Origin: Sulfuritalea sp.
GTDB lineage: Bacteria > Pseudomonadota > Gammaproteobacteria > Burkholderiales > Rhodocyclaceae
Direction of reading: 5' to 3'
Length of the DNA: 64,000 nucleotides
NCBI GenBank assembly: GCA_016710465.1
Contig: JADJVS010000013.1
Span: forward strand, 1 to 64,000
A program made the translations under genes and the position numbers. Below the pieces are notes generated by a model. The model searched no databases and had not been told where the DNA came from. It saw nothing but the letters and a program-made list of their open reading frames with translations. Position 1 is the first letter of the stretch, and each line of letters opens with the position of its first letter. Positions 1 to 9,436 of this stretch are shown in pieces.

Positions 1-1438
1 CTTGTTCGAGAAGCGTCCACCGTGCCGCAACCCAGCGTGTCGGGGGACGACTCCTGATTTCTTCGTCGACCTCCCGGTCTCACCGTAGCGCCGCCGTGGC
101 ATAAGCGCCGACTCCTCTTGCAAGCGAGGGCCACTTCTCCGCCCTCGCCGTCGCCCCGCCCGCCGTCGGAACGCGCGGCGGCGAGCGCGGCGACCGCCGC
201 GCCACGCCACGCAGTGGCGCCACCAGATCCTCCCGATTCGCGTCGACGTCCCAAAGGTGGACAAAGCTGATCAACTTTGGTCGGCGAACTGGTGATCACC
301 CCAGGCCGATGCTGGCGCAGTCCGCCTCGGTGGTCGACCCGGGTGCATTCGAGCGCCTGCTCAACGGGCTGGTCTCTCCTCAGGCGCAACACCCGCGACT
401 GCAGGAGGCGGCGATGTCGATCCGCATGATGCCGAGTCCTCGCTCTTTCCTTTTTTTTTTTGTCGCGCTTCCGCGCGTGGTGCGCGACCTGGCGCGAAGC
501 TGGGCAAGGAGATCGAGCTGAAGACCGTCGGAGAAGCCACCGAGCTTGACAAGGGGGCCTGATCGCCGCATCGCCGACCCGCTGACGCACTGGTGCGCAA
601 TAGCCTCGACCACGGCATCGAGATTCCCGACGAGCGCGTGGCCAAAGGAAATCACCGGTCGGCTAGATCACGCCCAAGGCCACTACCACGGGCGGCGCGA
701 TCATCATCGAGGTGAGCGACGACGGCGGCGGTCTCGGACGCGCGCCGGCGCATCCTCGGCAAGGCGCGAGCGCGGCATGAAGGTCGCGGAATTATATGGG
801 CGACGGCGAGGTCTGGGGCCTGATCTTCGAGCCCGGGTTCTCCACGGCGAAGGAAGTGACCGAAGTCTCCGGACGCGGCGTGGGCATGGACGTGGTCAGC
901 GCAACATCGGCGCGATGGGGCGGCCGGGTGGAGATCGAATCCATGCGCGGCATCGGCACGCGCGCGCTGACGATGCGGCTGCCGCTGACACTGGCGATCC
1001 TCGACGGAATGTCGGTGGGCGTGGGACAGGAGACCTCATCATCCCGCTGAGCCACATGGTGGAGTCGCTCCAGGCCGCGGCGGCCTGATGCGGCATGGCC
1101 GGCGTCGACCGGGTGATCGCGGTGCGCGGCGAGTACCTCCCTGTGGTGGCCTTGCACGAGGTCTTGGGCATCCCGGCGACGAGACGCGCCGGGACGGCAT
1201 CGTGGTGATGGTCGAGGCCGACGGCGTCAAGACGGCGCTTTCCTCGTGGACGCCCTGGTAAAGGCACCACGGTCGTGATCAAGAGCCTGAGACCAACTAC
1301 CGCAAGATGGCCGGCATCTCCGGGCAACCATCATGGGCGACGGCCGCGGCGCATGATCCTCGACGTCACGACGCTGGCGCAGATGGCCGAGCGCCCGCAT
1401 GGCGGCCGCGGCGTGAATCCCAGGACCCGCGAGAATAA
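1..1438 (+). pseudogene. cheA: CheA chemotaxis histidine kinase, 5'-truncated by the window edge and frameshifted
   Basis: This is the autophosphorylating kinase that passes phosphate to CheY and CheB. Pieces of CheA can be read in changing frames. An Ala/Pro linker lies around 160-230. It is followed by a dimerisation-domain start (VDVPKVDK, GELVIT), then AFERLL and MSIRMMP. The ATPase part gives IADPLTH and DHGIEIPDERVAKG, then EVSDDGGGL, FEPGFSTAKEVTEVSGRGVGMDVV and a CheW-like tail (PLSHMVESL, VIAVRGEYLPVVALHE, ILDVTTLAQMAERP). At least eight single-base indels break the reading, including a T/C homopolymer near 450. A TAA at 1436-1438 lies 2 nt before the cheW ATG and is the likely true stop. 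The His-phosphotransfer domain would lie left of the window. Because the protein sequence is well conserved across every break, sequencing error is more likely than gene decay. Confidence 0.85.
92..115 (-). repeat. 24-bp dispersed repeat, copy 1 (divergent)
   Basis: On the - strand: GGAGTCGGCGCT, then six variable bases, then ACGGCG. It lies in the low-quality cheA linker region. Confidence 0.55.
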
Positions 1439-1440
1439 CC

Positions 1441-1946
1441 ATGATGAGAGGCACTGGGAGCTGGCGAACGACGCGGCAGCAAGGACATTGCGGGTGAAGG
1501 CGGTAGGGCCAGGAGTATCGACCTACCGCCTGGGCGCCGAGGAATACGGGATCGACATCCTCGGATCCAGGAGATCCGCGGCTACGAGTCGCCGACCACG
1601 ATCGCCAACGCCGGCCTTCATCAAGGGCGTGGTGAACCCACGCCGGTCGATCGTGCCGATCGTCGACATGCGCATCAAGTTCGATGTCGGCCACGCGGGA
1701 TACGACCAGTTCACGATGGTGATCATCCTCAACGTCGGCGGCCGGGTGGTGGGCATGGTGGTGGACAGCGTCTCCGACGTGACCAGCCCCGGGACAACGA
1801 TCCGCCCGGCGCCGACTTCTCCTCCACCTTCGACACCCGCACATCACGGGCCTGGGCACCCGGACGGACGCATGCTGATCCTGATGGACATCGACGCGGC
1901 TGATGGTCTCGCCGACATGGCGCTGATCGACCAGGCCGTGCACTAG
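1441..1946 (+). pseudogene. cheW: CheW chemotaxis coupling protein, frameshifted
   Basis: CheW is the cytoplasmic SH3-like adaptor that couples receptors to CheA. Conserved pieces are STYRLGAEEYGIDIL, then IRGYESPTTIANA, AFIKGVVN, SIVPIVDMRIKFDVG, FTMVIILNV and GRVVGMVVDSVSDV, ending LIDQAVH. The ATG at 1441 directly follows the cheA stop. The ORF that is open through 1946 is in the wrong frame in places: near 1567 (lost base in the IQEIRG motif), near 1612 and around 1795-1870. A strong AGGAGG overlaps the stop codon and would serve the next gene. The expected length is about 165 residues. Confidence 0.85.
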
Positions 1947-1957
1947 GAGGAAGACAA

Positions 1958-4266
1958 ATCCTGAAAGACCTGGAAGACAAGGAGACGCGCCTGCGCAGCC
2001 GCATCGCCTATGGCCTAAAATTCTGGGTCACCGTCCGACCTCGGTGTCGCGGTCGCGACCATGCAGGGTCGATCGAGGACTGTGTTCGCACAAGCTGCGC
2101 GACACCGGCGGATCGGCCGTTTCCAGCGGCTGATGGGCGCAACCGCGGCCAGATCATGCTGGCGCTGCACCGGCCCGACTGCAAAGGGGGTGAAGACGGG
2201 CGGCCTCCGCGCGACATCACCTCGATCGTGGCCAAGAACCGGCGACAAGAACGGTGCCGTGGACGCCGGGCCGAGGCCTTCCGAGGGATTCGGGCAGGGT
2301 CTCGCGCTGCGATGACGATGGGCAGACCCGCGGCCCGCTCGTCGCGGTAAGCCTCGCCGGCGCGCGAGCCAGCACGGTTGCGGCTGCTGGCGGCGCATCA
2401 TGGTCGCCGAGAAGCAACACGCTCAGGCACCGAGGCGACGCCCTCCCGACGCCTGACCCAGTTCATCGCCACTGGGGCGAGCGACATTCGAGACCGGACT
2501 GCGGGACCTCTCGAACGCGAACGCAACCTGGTTGTCGGCAACGGAACGGTTGGCGTCCCTGCTTTCACCGGCTCCGGGTTCTGGAGGCGCGCGGGATGAC
2601 CTGGCGCTGCGCCGCTCGGGCGGGCCCGTGGCGAACCTTCGCCGGCAAGCGCGACAACGACCTCGACGGCCGAGAGCCGCGGCGGAGAGTCGCGCTACTT
2701 GGCGCACGCGTCGACGCAGGACCGCCTGCTCGCCAGTATCTCCGGAGCCGTAGCGGTCGGCTGGAGACCCGGCGAGCAAGATCGCGCTGGCGATGCACAG
2801 GGTGGTGAGTGGCCCGCGACGGTCCTCGCCGAAACCCAGTCGGGAGACGCTGCCTGAAGGGTGACCGAAGCCGGGATCCGCGGGCAGTTGCCCGACGCGC
2901 GACGAATGGTCGGCGTGAACATCAACCACCTGCCACAAGCCACCGGCGCCCGACGTCCAGCTGCTGGGGCGCATCGCCCGCGGCTACGTCGCAAACGATG
3001 GATCAGCGACCGCTACGCGGGCGCCTCCGCCGGCCCGGTGACTCAACGCGACTGGGCTAAACTAAGTTGGTGGCGGAAATTCTGGCAGCCGTCAGGACGG
3101 ATCCACGGTCGGCGGCGCCCAGGTGTTGCGCGACGACGTCGAGCGCGATGTCCGGGTCCAGAAGGAACAACGCTGGCGGCCGGAACGCGACGCAGGAACC
3201 ACGTGGAGAAGGCGCTTTCCGACAACCGACAGGTCAGGCGCGCCGCGCTTTGCGGGCGACCTCAGTTGCGAAGTCACTATTGACGAGGGCACCTTCGGCG
3301 AGATTGAAGGACGAACCAACCCGATGCGGAGCCTGCGCAAAGTCACTGGGATCAAGGACGCCGCGGAGGCGATCGACACGGCCTCGCGGGAGATCTCCGC
3401 CGGCAACGCCGACCTGTCCAGCCGGACCGAGGAGCAGGCGTCCGCCTCGAGGAGACCTCCTCGGCCATGGAAGAACTCAACGCCACGGCTGCGCCAGAAC
3501 GCCGAGAACGCCCGCCAGGCCAACGACCGCGAAGACCTCGAACGCCGGGGTGGTCAAGGGCGGCCAGGTGGTGAAGGAAGTGGTGGTCACCATGGGCGAG
3601 ATCCGGGCCAGCTCGAAGAAGATCTCCGACATCATCGGGCGTGATCGACAGGATCGCCTTCCAGACCAACATCCTGGCCTTGAACGCGGCGGTGGAAGCC
3701 GCCCGTGCCGAAGCGAGCAGGGCGCGGCTTTGCCGTGGTCGCCAGCGAGGTGCGCAACCTCGCGCAGCGCAGCGCGCAGGCGGCCAAGGAGATCAAGACC
3801 CTGATCGCCGAGTCGGTGGACAAGGTCGAAGTCCGGCGCGAAACTGGTGGAGGAAGCCGGGACGACGATGGACGCGGTGGTGGCGAGCGTCCAGCAGGTG
3901 GCGGGGCTGGTGACCGAGATCGCGTCGGCCTCGAAGGAACAGTCCTCCGGGATCGAGCAGACGAACCAGGCGGTGGGGCAGATGGACGAGGTGACGCAAC
4001 AGAACGCGGCGCTAGTGGAAGAACCGCCGCCGCCGCCGAGAGCCTGGAAGAACAGGCGCGCGGCACGGTGCAGACGGTGTCGATGTTCAAGCTCGCCGAG
4101 GGCGCTTCGTCCTCCCACCGTTCCACCCTCCTAGCACCCGTGCTGCGCGATGCAGCTAAGGCAGTTGCCGCCGGCCGGCGCCTCCCGTCCGGCGGCCCGC
4201 CCCTCCACCGGCCGCAAGCCCCCCGCCCCATCTCGCCGATGCCACCGAGCAGTGGGAAGAGTTCTG
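1958..4266 (+). pseudogene. Methyl-accepting chemotaxis protein with 4HB/PAS-like sensory part, frameshifted (copy 1)
   Basis: This is a transmembrane or membrane-anchored chemoreceptor. The N-terminus (about 1958-2100) contains a hydrophobic stretch after a basic KDL...R start. A helical ligand-binding part then contains NRAQIMLAL and similar heptads. A PAS-like part follows (VEAGIRGQLPD, RRMVGVNIN, EISDRYARVSASPV), then the signalling coiled coil: TASREISAGNADLSSRTEEQAS, MEELNAT, QNAENARQAN, QVVKEVVVTMGEI, KKISDIIGVIDRIAFQTNILALNAAVEAAR, RGFAVVASEVRNLAQRSAQAAKEIK. The C-terminus is ATEQWEEF-stop at 4264-4266. Numerous indels split it into short ORFs. The exact start codon is uncertain (ATC or CTG near 1958, probably a misread ATG or TTG behind AGGAGG). 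Its last 850 bp are almost identical to those of the next receptor gene. Confidence 0.8.
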
Positions 4267-4309
4267 ATCACATCCTTCTTTCTTGAAAGTCGGCGCTGAC
4301 GGTACGGCG
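3455..4309 (+). repeat. Long direct repeat, copy A (3' end of receptor 1 plus downstream spacer)
   Basis: About 850 bp from the signalling-domain codons ACCTCCTCGGCCATGG through the stop and 43 nt of spacer match 5893-6744 nearly base for base, apart from scattered single-base indels and a few substitutions. The match ends with a 24-bp dispersed repeat unit. It points to recent duplication or gene conversion between the two receptors. Confidence 0.85.
4286..4309 (+). repeat. 24-bp dispersed repeat, copy 2
   Basis: AAAGTCGGCGCTG, then ACGGT, then ACGGCG. It lies 20 nt after the stop of receptor 1 and upstream of receptor 2. It is identical to the copy at 6721. Confidence 0.8.
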
Positions 4310-4341
4310 CCCTGACAACACAGTAGCCAAGGAGTTGAACC

Positions 4342-6701
4342 ATGCGTACCAATCTGCCAGTCACCAACAATGAGGTGCACTCACGGATGCAACCTGATCG
4401 TCTCCAAGACCGATCTCCAAGGGACGCATGACGTACATCAACAAGGACTTCCTCGACATCAGCGGCTTCACCGAGGCCGAGCTGATCGGCGAACCCACAA
4501 CCTCGTGCGCCATCCCGACATGCCGGTGGAGGCCTTCCGAGGACCTGTGGGATACGCTCGCGGGGCGCCCCTGGACCGGCTATGTCAAGGACCGCTGCAA
4601 GAACGGCGACTACTACGGGTGCTGGCCAACGCAGCGCCGATTGTCGAGAACGGCCAGGTCACCGGCTACATCTCGGCACGGCGCAAGGCTACGCGCGAGG
4701 CCATCGACGCCCTTGAAGCCGCTTCTGGTTGTTTCCGGGAAAGCGCCAGGGAAGCTGGTGATCCGATTCTGTAAGCCGTCCGGCGGAAATTCCGGGACCG
4801 CCGACATGGGCATTGGCGCGCGGTGTGGACCGCGATGGCATCCGTCCTGCCGGCTGGCGGCGCGGCGGCACTGGGAGCGACCGCCGCCGGCCTGCCCATG
4901 GTCGCGGCAGTCGCCGGCCTGTCGACGATTGCCCTGGCGGTCTTCTCGGCAATGACGATTGCGCGCTATGTCCGCGAGCCGATGCTGTTCATGCAAGAGG
5001 CCTTCTCAAACGTGGTCAACGGCAATTACTCCAACGTCATTGATATCTCGCGCAGCGACGAAATCGGCAAGGTCATGCAAGGCCTGCAGATCCTGCAGAC
5101 GCGGATGGGTTTCGAGGTCGCCGAAGCCAAGCGCCAAGCCGACGAAACCCTGCGCATCAAGATCGCGCTGGACAATGTGAGCACGGGGGTGATGATTGCC
5201 AACACCGAGCGCACCATCATCACGCCAACCACTCGGTGAAGAAGATCCTGAAGGAAAGTCGAAGCCGCGATCCGCAAGCAGTTGCCCAACTTCGACGCCG
5301 ACAAGATGGTCGGCGTGAACATCGATACCTTCCACAAGAACCCGGCGCACGGTGCGCTGCTGGCGAGCCTCACCAACACCTACGTCGCCAACCTCGAAAT
5401 CAGCGACCGCTTCCTGCGCGTCTCCGCCAGCCCGGTGATCAACGACAAGGGCGAACGCCTGGGCGCGGTGGCCGAATGGCTGGACCGCACCGACGAGGTC
5501 AGGATCGAGAAGGGAGTCGCCGGCATGGTCGATGGCGCCTTGCGCGGCGACTCCTTCGAAACCCGGCTCTCGCTCGAAGGCAAGGAAGGCTTCGTGCCAG
5601 CTCTCCGAAGGCCTGAACCAGCTTGCCGAAGTCACCCAGGGCGGCCTAACCGACGTCGCCCAGATCCTGCAGCGCGTTGCCGCCGGCGACCTGACGCAGA
5701 AGGTCGATGCCGACTACCAGGGCATCTTCGGCCAGTTGAAGGACGACACCAACACCACCATCGAGCGCCTGCGCGAAGTGGTCGGCCGCATCAAGGACGC
5801 CACCGAGGCGATCAACATCGCCTCGCAGGAAATCGCCGCCGGCAATTCCGACCTGTCCACCGTACCGAGGAACAGGCCTCAGCCTCGAGGAAACCTCCTC
5901 GGCCATGGAAGAACTCAACGCCACGGTGCGCCAGAACGCCGAGAACGCCCGCCGGCCAACGACCTGGCGAAGACCTCGAACGCCGGGGGTGGTCAAGGGC
6001 GGCCAGTGGTGAAGGAAGTGGTGGTCACCATGGGCGAGATCCAGGCCAGCTCGAAGAAGATCTCCGACATCATCGGCGTGATCGACAGCATCGCCTTCAG
6101 ACCAACATCCTGGCCTTGAACGCGGCGGTGAAGCCGCCCGTGCCGGCGGAGCAGGGCCGCGGCTTTGCCGTGGTGGCCAGCGAGGTGCGCAACCTGGCGC
6201 AGCGCAGCGCGACGGCGGCTGGGAGATCAAGACCCTGATCGCCGAGTCGAGGACAAGGTCGAGTCCGGCGCGAAACTGGTGCAGGAAGCCGGGACGACGA
6301 TGGACGCGGTGGTGGCGAGCTTCCAGCAGGTGGCGGGGCTGGTGACCGAGATCGCGTCGGCCTCGAAGGAACAATCCTCCGGCATCGAGCAGACCACCCA
6401 GGCGGTGGGCCAGATGGACGAGGTGACGCAACAGAACGCGGCGCTGGTGGAAGAAGCCGCCGCCGCCGAGAGCCTGGAAGAACAGGCGCGCGGCCTCGGT
6501 GCAGACGGTGTCGATGTTCAGCTCGCCGAGGGCGCTTCGTCCTCCCACCGTCCCACCCTGCCGGCACCCGTGCTGCGCGATGCGACGCCAAGGCAGTTGC
6601 CGCCGGCCGGCGCCTCCCGTCCGGCGGCCCGCCCTTCCGCCGGCCGCAAGGTCCCCCCGCCCCATCTCGCCGATGCCACCGAGCAGTGGGAAGAGTTCTG
6701 A
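4342..6701 (+). pseudogene. Aer-type PAS methyl-accepting chemotaxis protein, frameshifted (copy 2)
   Basis: This looks like an energy/redox-taxis type receptor. The ATG at 4342 follows AAGGAG. The N-terminal PAS domain reads MRTNLPVTNNEVH, MTYINKDFLDISGFTEAELIGE, HPDMPVEAF, DTLARGRPWTGYVKNRCKNGDYYWV. A hydrophobic hairpin follows around 4850-4970 (GLPMVAAVAGLSTIALAVF), then a HAMP-like linker (SRSDEIGKVMQGLQ). A second PAS-like part comes next (ALDNVSTGVMIAN, VGVNIDTFHKNPAH, AEWLDRTDEV), then the same signalling coiled coil as receptor 1, ending QWEEF-stop. Indels occur near 4493, 5225, 5600, 5870-6010, 6100-6250 and 6500. The PAS and hairpin arrangement is Aer-like in my reading; a bound cofactor cannot be told from sequence. 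Confidence 0.82.
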
Positions 6702-6744
6702 TCACATCCTTCCTTTCTTGAAAGTCGGCGCTGACGGTACGGCG
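5893..6744 (+). repeat. Long direct repeat, copy B (3' end of receptor 2 plus downstream spacer)
   Basis: This is the partner of 3455-4309. The identity continues past the stop codon into GATCACATCCTT and the following T-rich spacer, then a 24-bp dispersed repeat unit, so it is not explained by protein-level selection alone. Confidence 0.85.
6721..6744 (+). repeat. 24-bp dispersed repeat, copy 3
   Basis: AAAGTCGGCGCTG, then ACGGT, then ACGGCG. It lies 19 nt after the stop of receptor 2, in the short spacer before cheR. Confidence 0.8.
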
Positions 6745-6794
6745 ATGGCGCAGGTGCCATCGCCCGCCGCAGCGGCTTCCAAAGACCCAAGCCC

Positions 6795-7652
6795 ATGGCG
6801 AATGCAGTCGAAACACGGGAACGCGAGTTCACTTCACCGACGTAGATTTCGAGCGCGTCCGCAAGCTGATCTGCATGCACGCCGGCATTTCGCTGGCGCC
6901 GATCAAGCGCGACATGGTCTACAGCCGCCTGGCGCGGCGCCTGCGTGCGCTGGGCATCGCCAGCTTTGGCGAGAACTGCCCACTCGAAGCCAACGACGAC
7001 ACCGAGCGCGAAACCTTCGTCAACTCGCTGACCACCAACCTCACGTCCTTCTTCCGCGAGGCGCACCATTTGACATCCTGCTGCGCCACCTGCACACCGT
7101 GACCCACCGGCCGATCCGCATCTGGTGCTCGGCGGCCTCGACGGGCGAGAGCCCTACACGCTGGCGATGACCGCCTCGCGAAGCCTTCGACACGCTGACG
7201 CCACCGGTCTCGATCGTCGCCAGCGACATCGACACCCATATGCTGGCGGCCGCCGAACGCGGCGTCTACCCGATGGAACGCGGGGAGAAGCTGAGCCGCG
7301 AGCGCCTGCGCCGCTTCTTCCTCAAGGGCGCCTAAGGCACAGGCCGGTTACGCCTGCGTGCGGCCCGAGCTGCAAAGGCTGCTCGACTTCACCCGCATCA
7401 ACCTGCTCGACGCGCGCCTGCCGCTGCAAGGGCCCTTCGACGTGATGTTCTGCCGCAACGTGATGATCTATTTCGACAAGCCGACGCAGTACGCGATCCT
7501 GAAGAAGTTCGTGCCGCTACTGCGCGAGGACGGCCTGCTCTTCGCCGGCCATTCGGAAAGCTTCCCGCATGCCGCCGACCTGTTCCATTCGCTCGGCCGC
7601 ACTGTGAGAGCGCGCCGACCGCGCCGAGCACAGCCGCCGGGCAAGGCTCTGA
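6795..7652 (+). pseudogene. cheR: CheR chemoreceptor glutamate methyltransferase, frameshifted
   Basis: CheR transfers methyl groups from S-adenosylmethionine to receptor glutamates. The N-terminal helical domain reads RVRKLICMHAGISLAPIKRDMVYSRLARRLRALG. The SAM domain shows NLTSFFREAHHF, IRIWCSAASTGEEPYTLAM, SIVASDIDTHMLAAAERGVYP, FDVMFCRNVMIYFDKPTQ and LFAGHSESF. Indels sit near 7070, 7150, 7185, 7285, 7335 and 7600. Start ATG 6795; the likely stop is TGA 7650-7652, 2 nt before cheD. The expected length is about 285 residues. Both receptors upstream end in a W-x-x-F pentapeptide that CheR and CheB can dock on. Confidence 0.85.
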
Positions 7653-7654
7653 GC

Positions 7655-8256
7655 ATGGATGCCGGATTCGTCGAACACCTGGCCGGCAATCGCTACTTCG
7701 ACCCGACCTTCGGCGCCGAGGCGGTCAAGGTGCTGCCCGGCGAATACTTCGTCACCAACACCCGACATGCTGCTGGTGACCGTGCTCGGCTCCTGCGTCT
7801 CGGCCTGCATCCGCGACAAGGCCAGGGCATTGGCGGCATGAACCATTTCATGCTCGCCGATTCGGCGAAGCCGGCCCCAACTCATCATCGGCGCGCTACG
7901 GCACTTATGCCATGGAAAAATTGATCAACCACCTGATCAAGCTCGGCGCGCGCCGCGACAACCTCGAAGCCAAGATCTTCGGCGGCGGTCGGGTCATGGC
8001 CGCGCTGTCGAGTTCAAACGTCGGCGAGCGCAACAGCAGCTTCGTGCTCGACTTCCTGCGCACCGAGGGCATTCCGGTGATGGCGCGCGACCTGCTCGAT
8101 GTCTATCCGCGCAAGGTGTATTTCTTCCCCAACACCGGCCGCGTGCTGGTGAAAAAGCTGACTCGCATGCACAACGACACCCTGGTCAAGCGCGAGCGCG
8201 AATACGCCGCGCGCCTCACCGAAACGCCGATCGCCGGCGAAGTCGAACTGTTCTGA
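7655..8256 (+). pseudogene. cheD: CheD chemoreceptor glutamine deamidase, frameshifted in its first half
   Basis: CheD deamidates receptor glutamines and tunes methylation. The sequence reads MDAGFVEHLAGNRYFDP, VKVLPGEYFVT, then the catalytic Cys motif LVTVLGSCVSACIRD, GGMNHFMLAD and ARYGTYAMEKLINHLIKLG. The second half is intact from 7912 (NLEAKIFGGGRVM, SSFVLDFLRTEGIPV, YPRKVYFFPNTGRV) to the TGA at 8254-8256. Indels lie near 7763, 7823 and 7870. The catalytic Cys, the following His and the GGG motif are all present once frames are joined, so the protein is probably functional in the real genome. Confidence 0.88.
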
Positions 8257-8258
8257 CC

Positions 8259-9352
8259 ATGGCCATCAAGGTACTGATCGTCGACGATTCCGCGCTGATG
8301 CGGGCGCTGCTGGCCGAGATCATCTCCGGCGCGGAAGACCCGGAGGTGGTCGGCGCCGCGCCCGACCCGATCGCCGCGCGCGAAATGATCAAGGCATTGA
8401 ACCCCGACGTATTGACCCTCGATGTCGAAATGCCGCGCATGGACGGCCTCGAATTCCTCGACCGCCTGATGCGCCTGCGACCAATGCCGGTGATCATGAT
8501 CTCCTCCTTCACCGCCGCGGGATCGGAAGTCACGCTGCGCGCGCTGGAACTCGGCGCCGTCGATTACCTGGCCAAACCTCAGGCCGGCAACCTGGCCTTG
8601 CTCGAAGCCTATGCCGACGATATTCGCGACAAGATCCGCGCGGCGGCCGGCGCCCGGCTGAAGGCCGTGCCGCGAGTCGCCGCAGCCCCAGCGCCGACTC
8701 CGGCCCCGGCCGCCGCCGAGTTCTCGCCGCGACTGCTGAACGAGATGGTGATCGGCATCGGCGCCTCGACCGGCGGCACGGAGGCGATCAAGGACGTGCT
8801 CGCCGCGCTGCTTAAGCGCAGATGCCGCCGATCGTCATGGTGCAGCACATGCCGGAGACCTTCACGCCGTCCTTCGCCAAGCGGCTTGACGGCCTGTCCC
8901 GGCTCAATGTCATCGAAGCACAGGGCGGCGAGCGCCTCAAGCCCGGCATGGCCTACCTGGCACCGGGGCACTCGCACATGCGGGTGCGCAAAAGCGCGGG
9001 CGGCTGCGTGCTGGAGTTGTCCCAGGACGAACCGGTGAACCGCCACCGCCCGGCCGCCGACGTGCTGTTCCATTCGCTGGCGGAACACGTCGGCAGGCGT
9101 GCGATCGGCATGATCCTCACCGGCATGGGCAAGGATGGTGCCCAGGGCCTGCTGGCGATGCGTCAGGCGGGCGCCTGGAACATCGGCCAGGACCAGGCCT
9201 CCTGCGTGGTCTATGGCATGCCGCGCGAAGCGGCGGCCATCGGCGCGCTGGATACCGTGGCGCGCCTGGGCGACATTCCGGATGCTCTGCTCGGACGATT
9301 GCTCGCCTGCGACCGCGGATCGGTCACGGGCGGCCGCGACCCGGCGCGGTAA
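8259..9352 (+). CDS. cheB: CheB receptor methylesterase / response regulator, one frameshift
   Basis: CheB removes methyl groups added by CheR when phosphorylated by CheA. The receiver domain is intact: acidic D9-D10, phospho-acceptor D55 (LTLDVEMP) and K106 (YLAKP). An Ala/Pro linker follows (about 137-153), then the esterase domain with the nucleophile S170 in GIGASTGG. Near 8815 the frame shifts, and the rest continues with IVMVQHMPETFT (His) and GMILTGMGKDGAQG (Asp), so the whole catalytic triad is encoded. The start ATG follows cheD by 2 nt. Corrected length is about 364 residues, normal for the family. The frameshift looks like a one-base error in CTTAAGCGCAGATG. Confidence 0.92.
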
Positions 9353-9436
9353 GTCGACATGATTCGTCCCATCCGCGGCCTCGACGCCGTCGGCCTGGCA
9401 CCGACCATGGTCGTTGCAGGCGCAGGAGCCTGACGA

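Noticed and set aside
9359..9434. A short ORF between cheB and the hybrid kinase
   Set aside because: It is only about 24 codons, has no Shine-Dalgarno sequence and no recognisable product.
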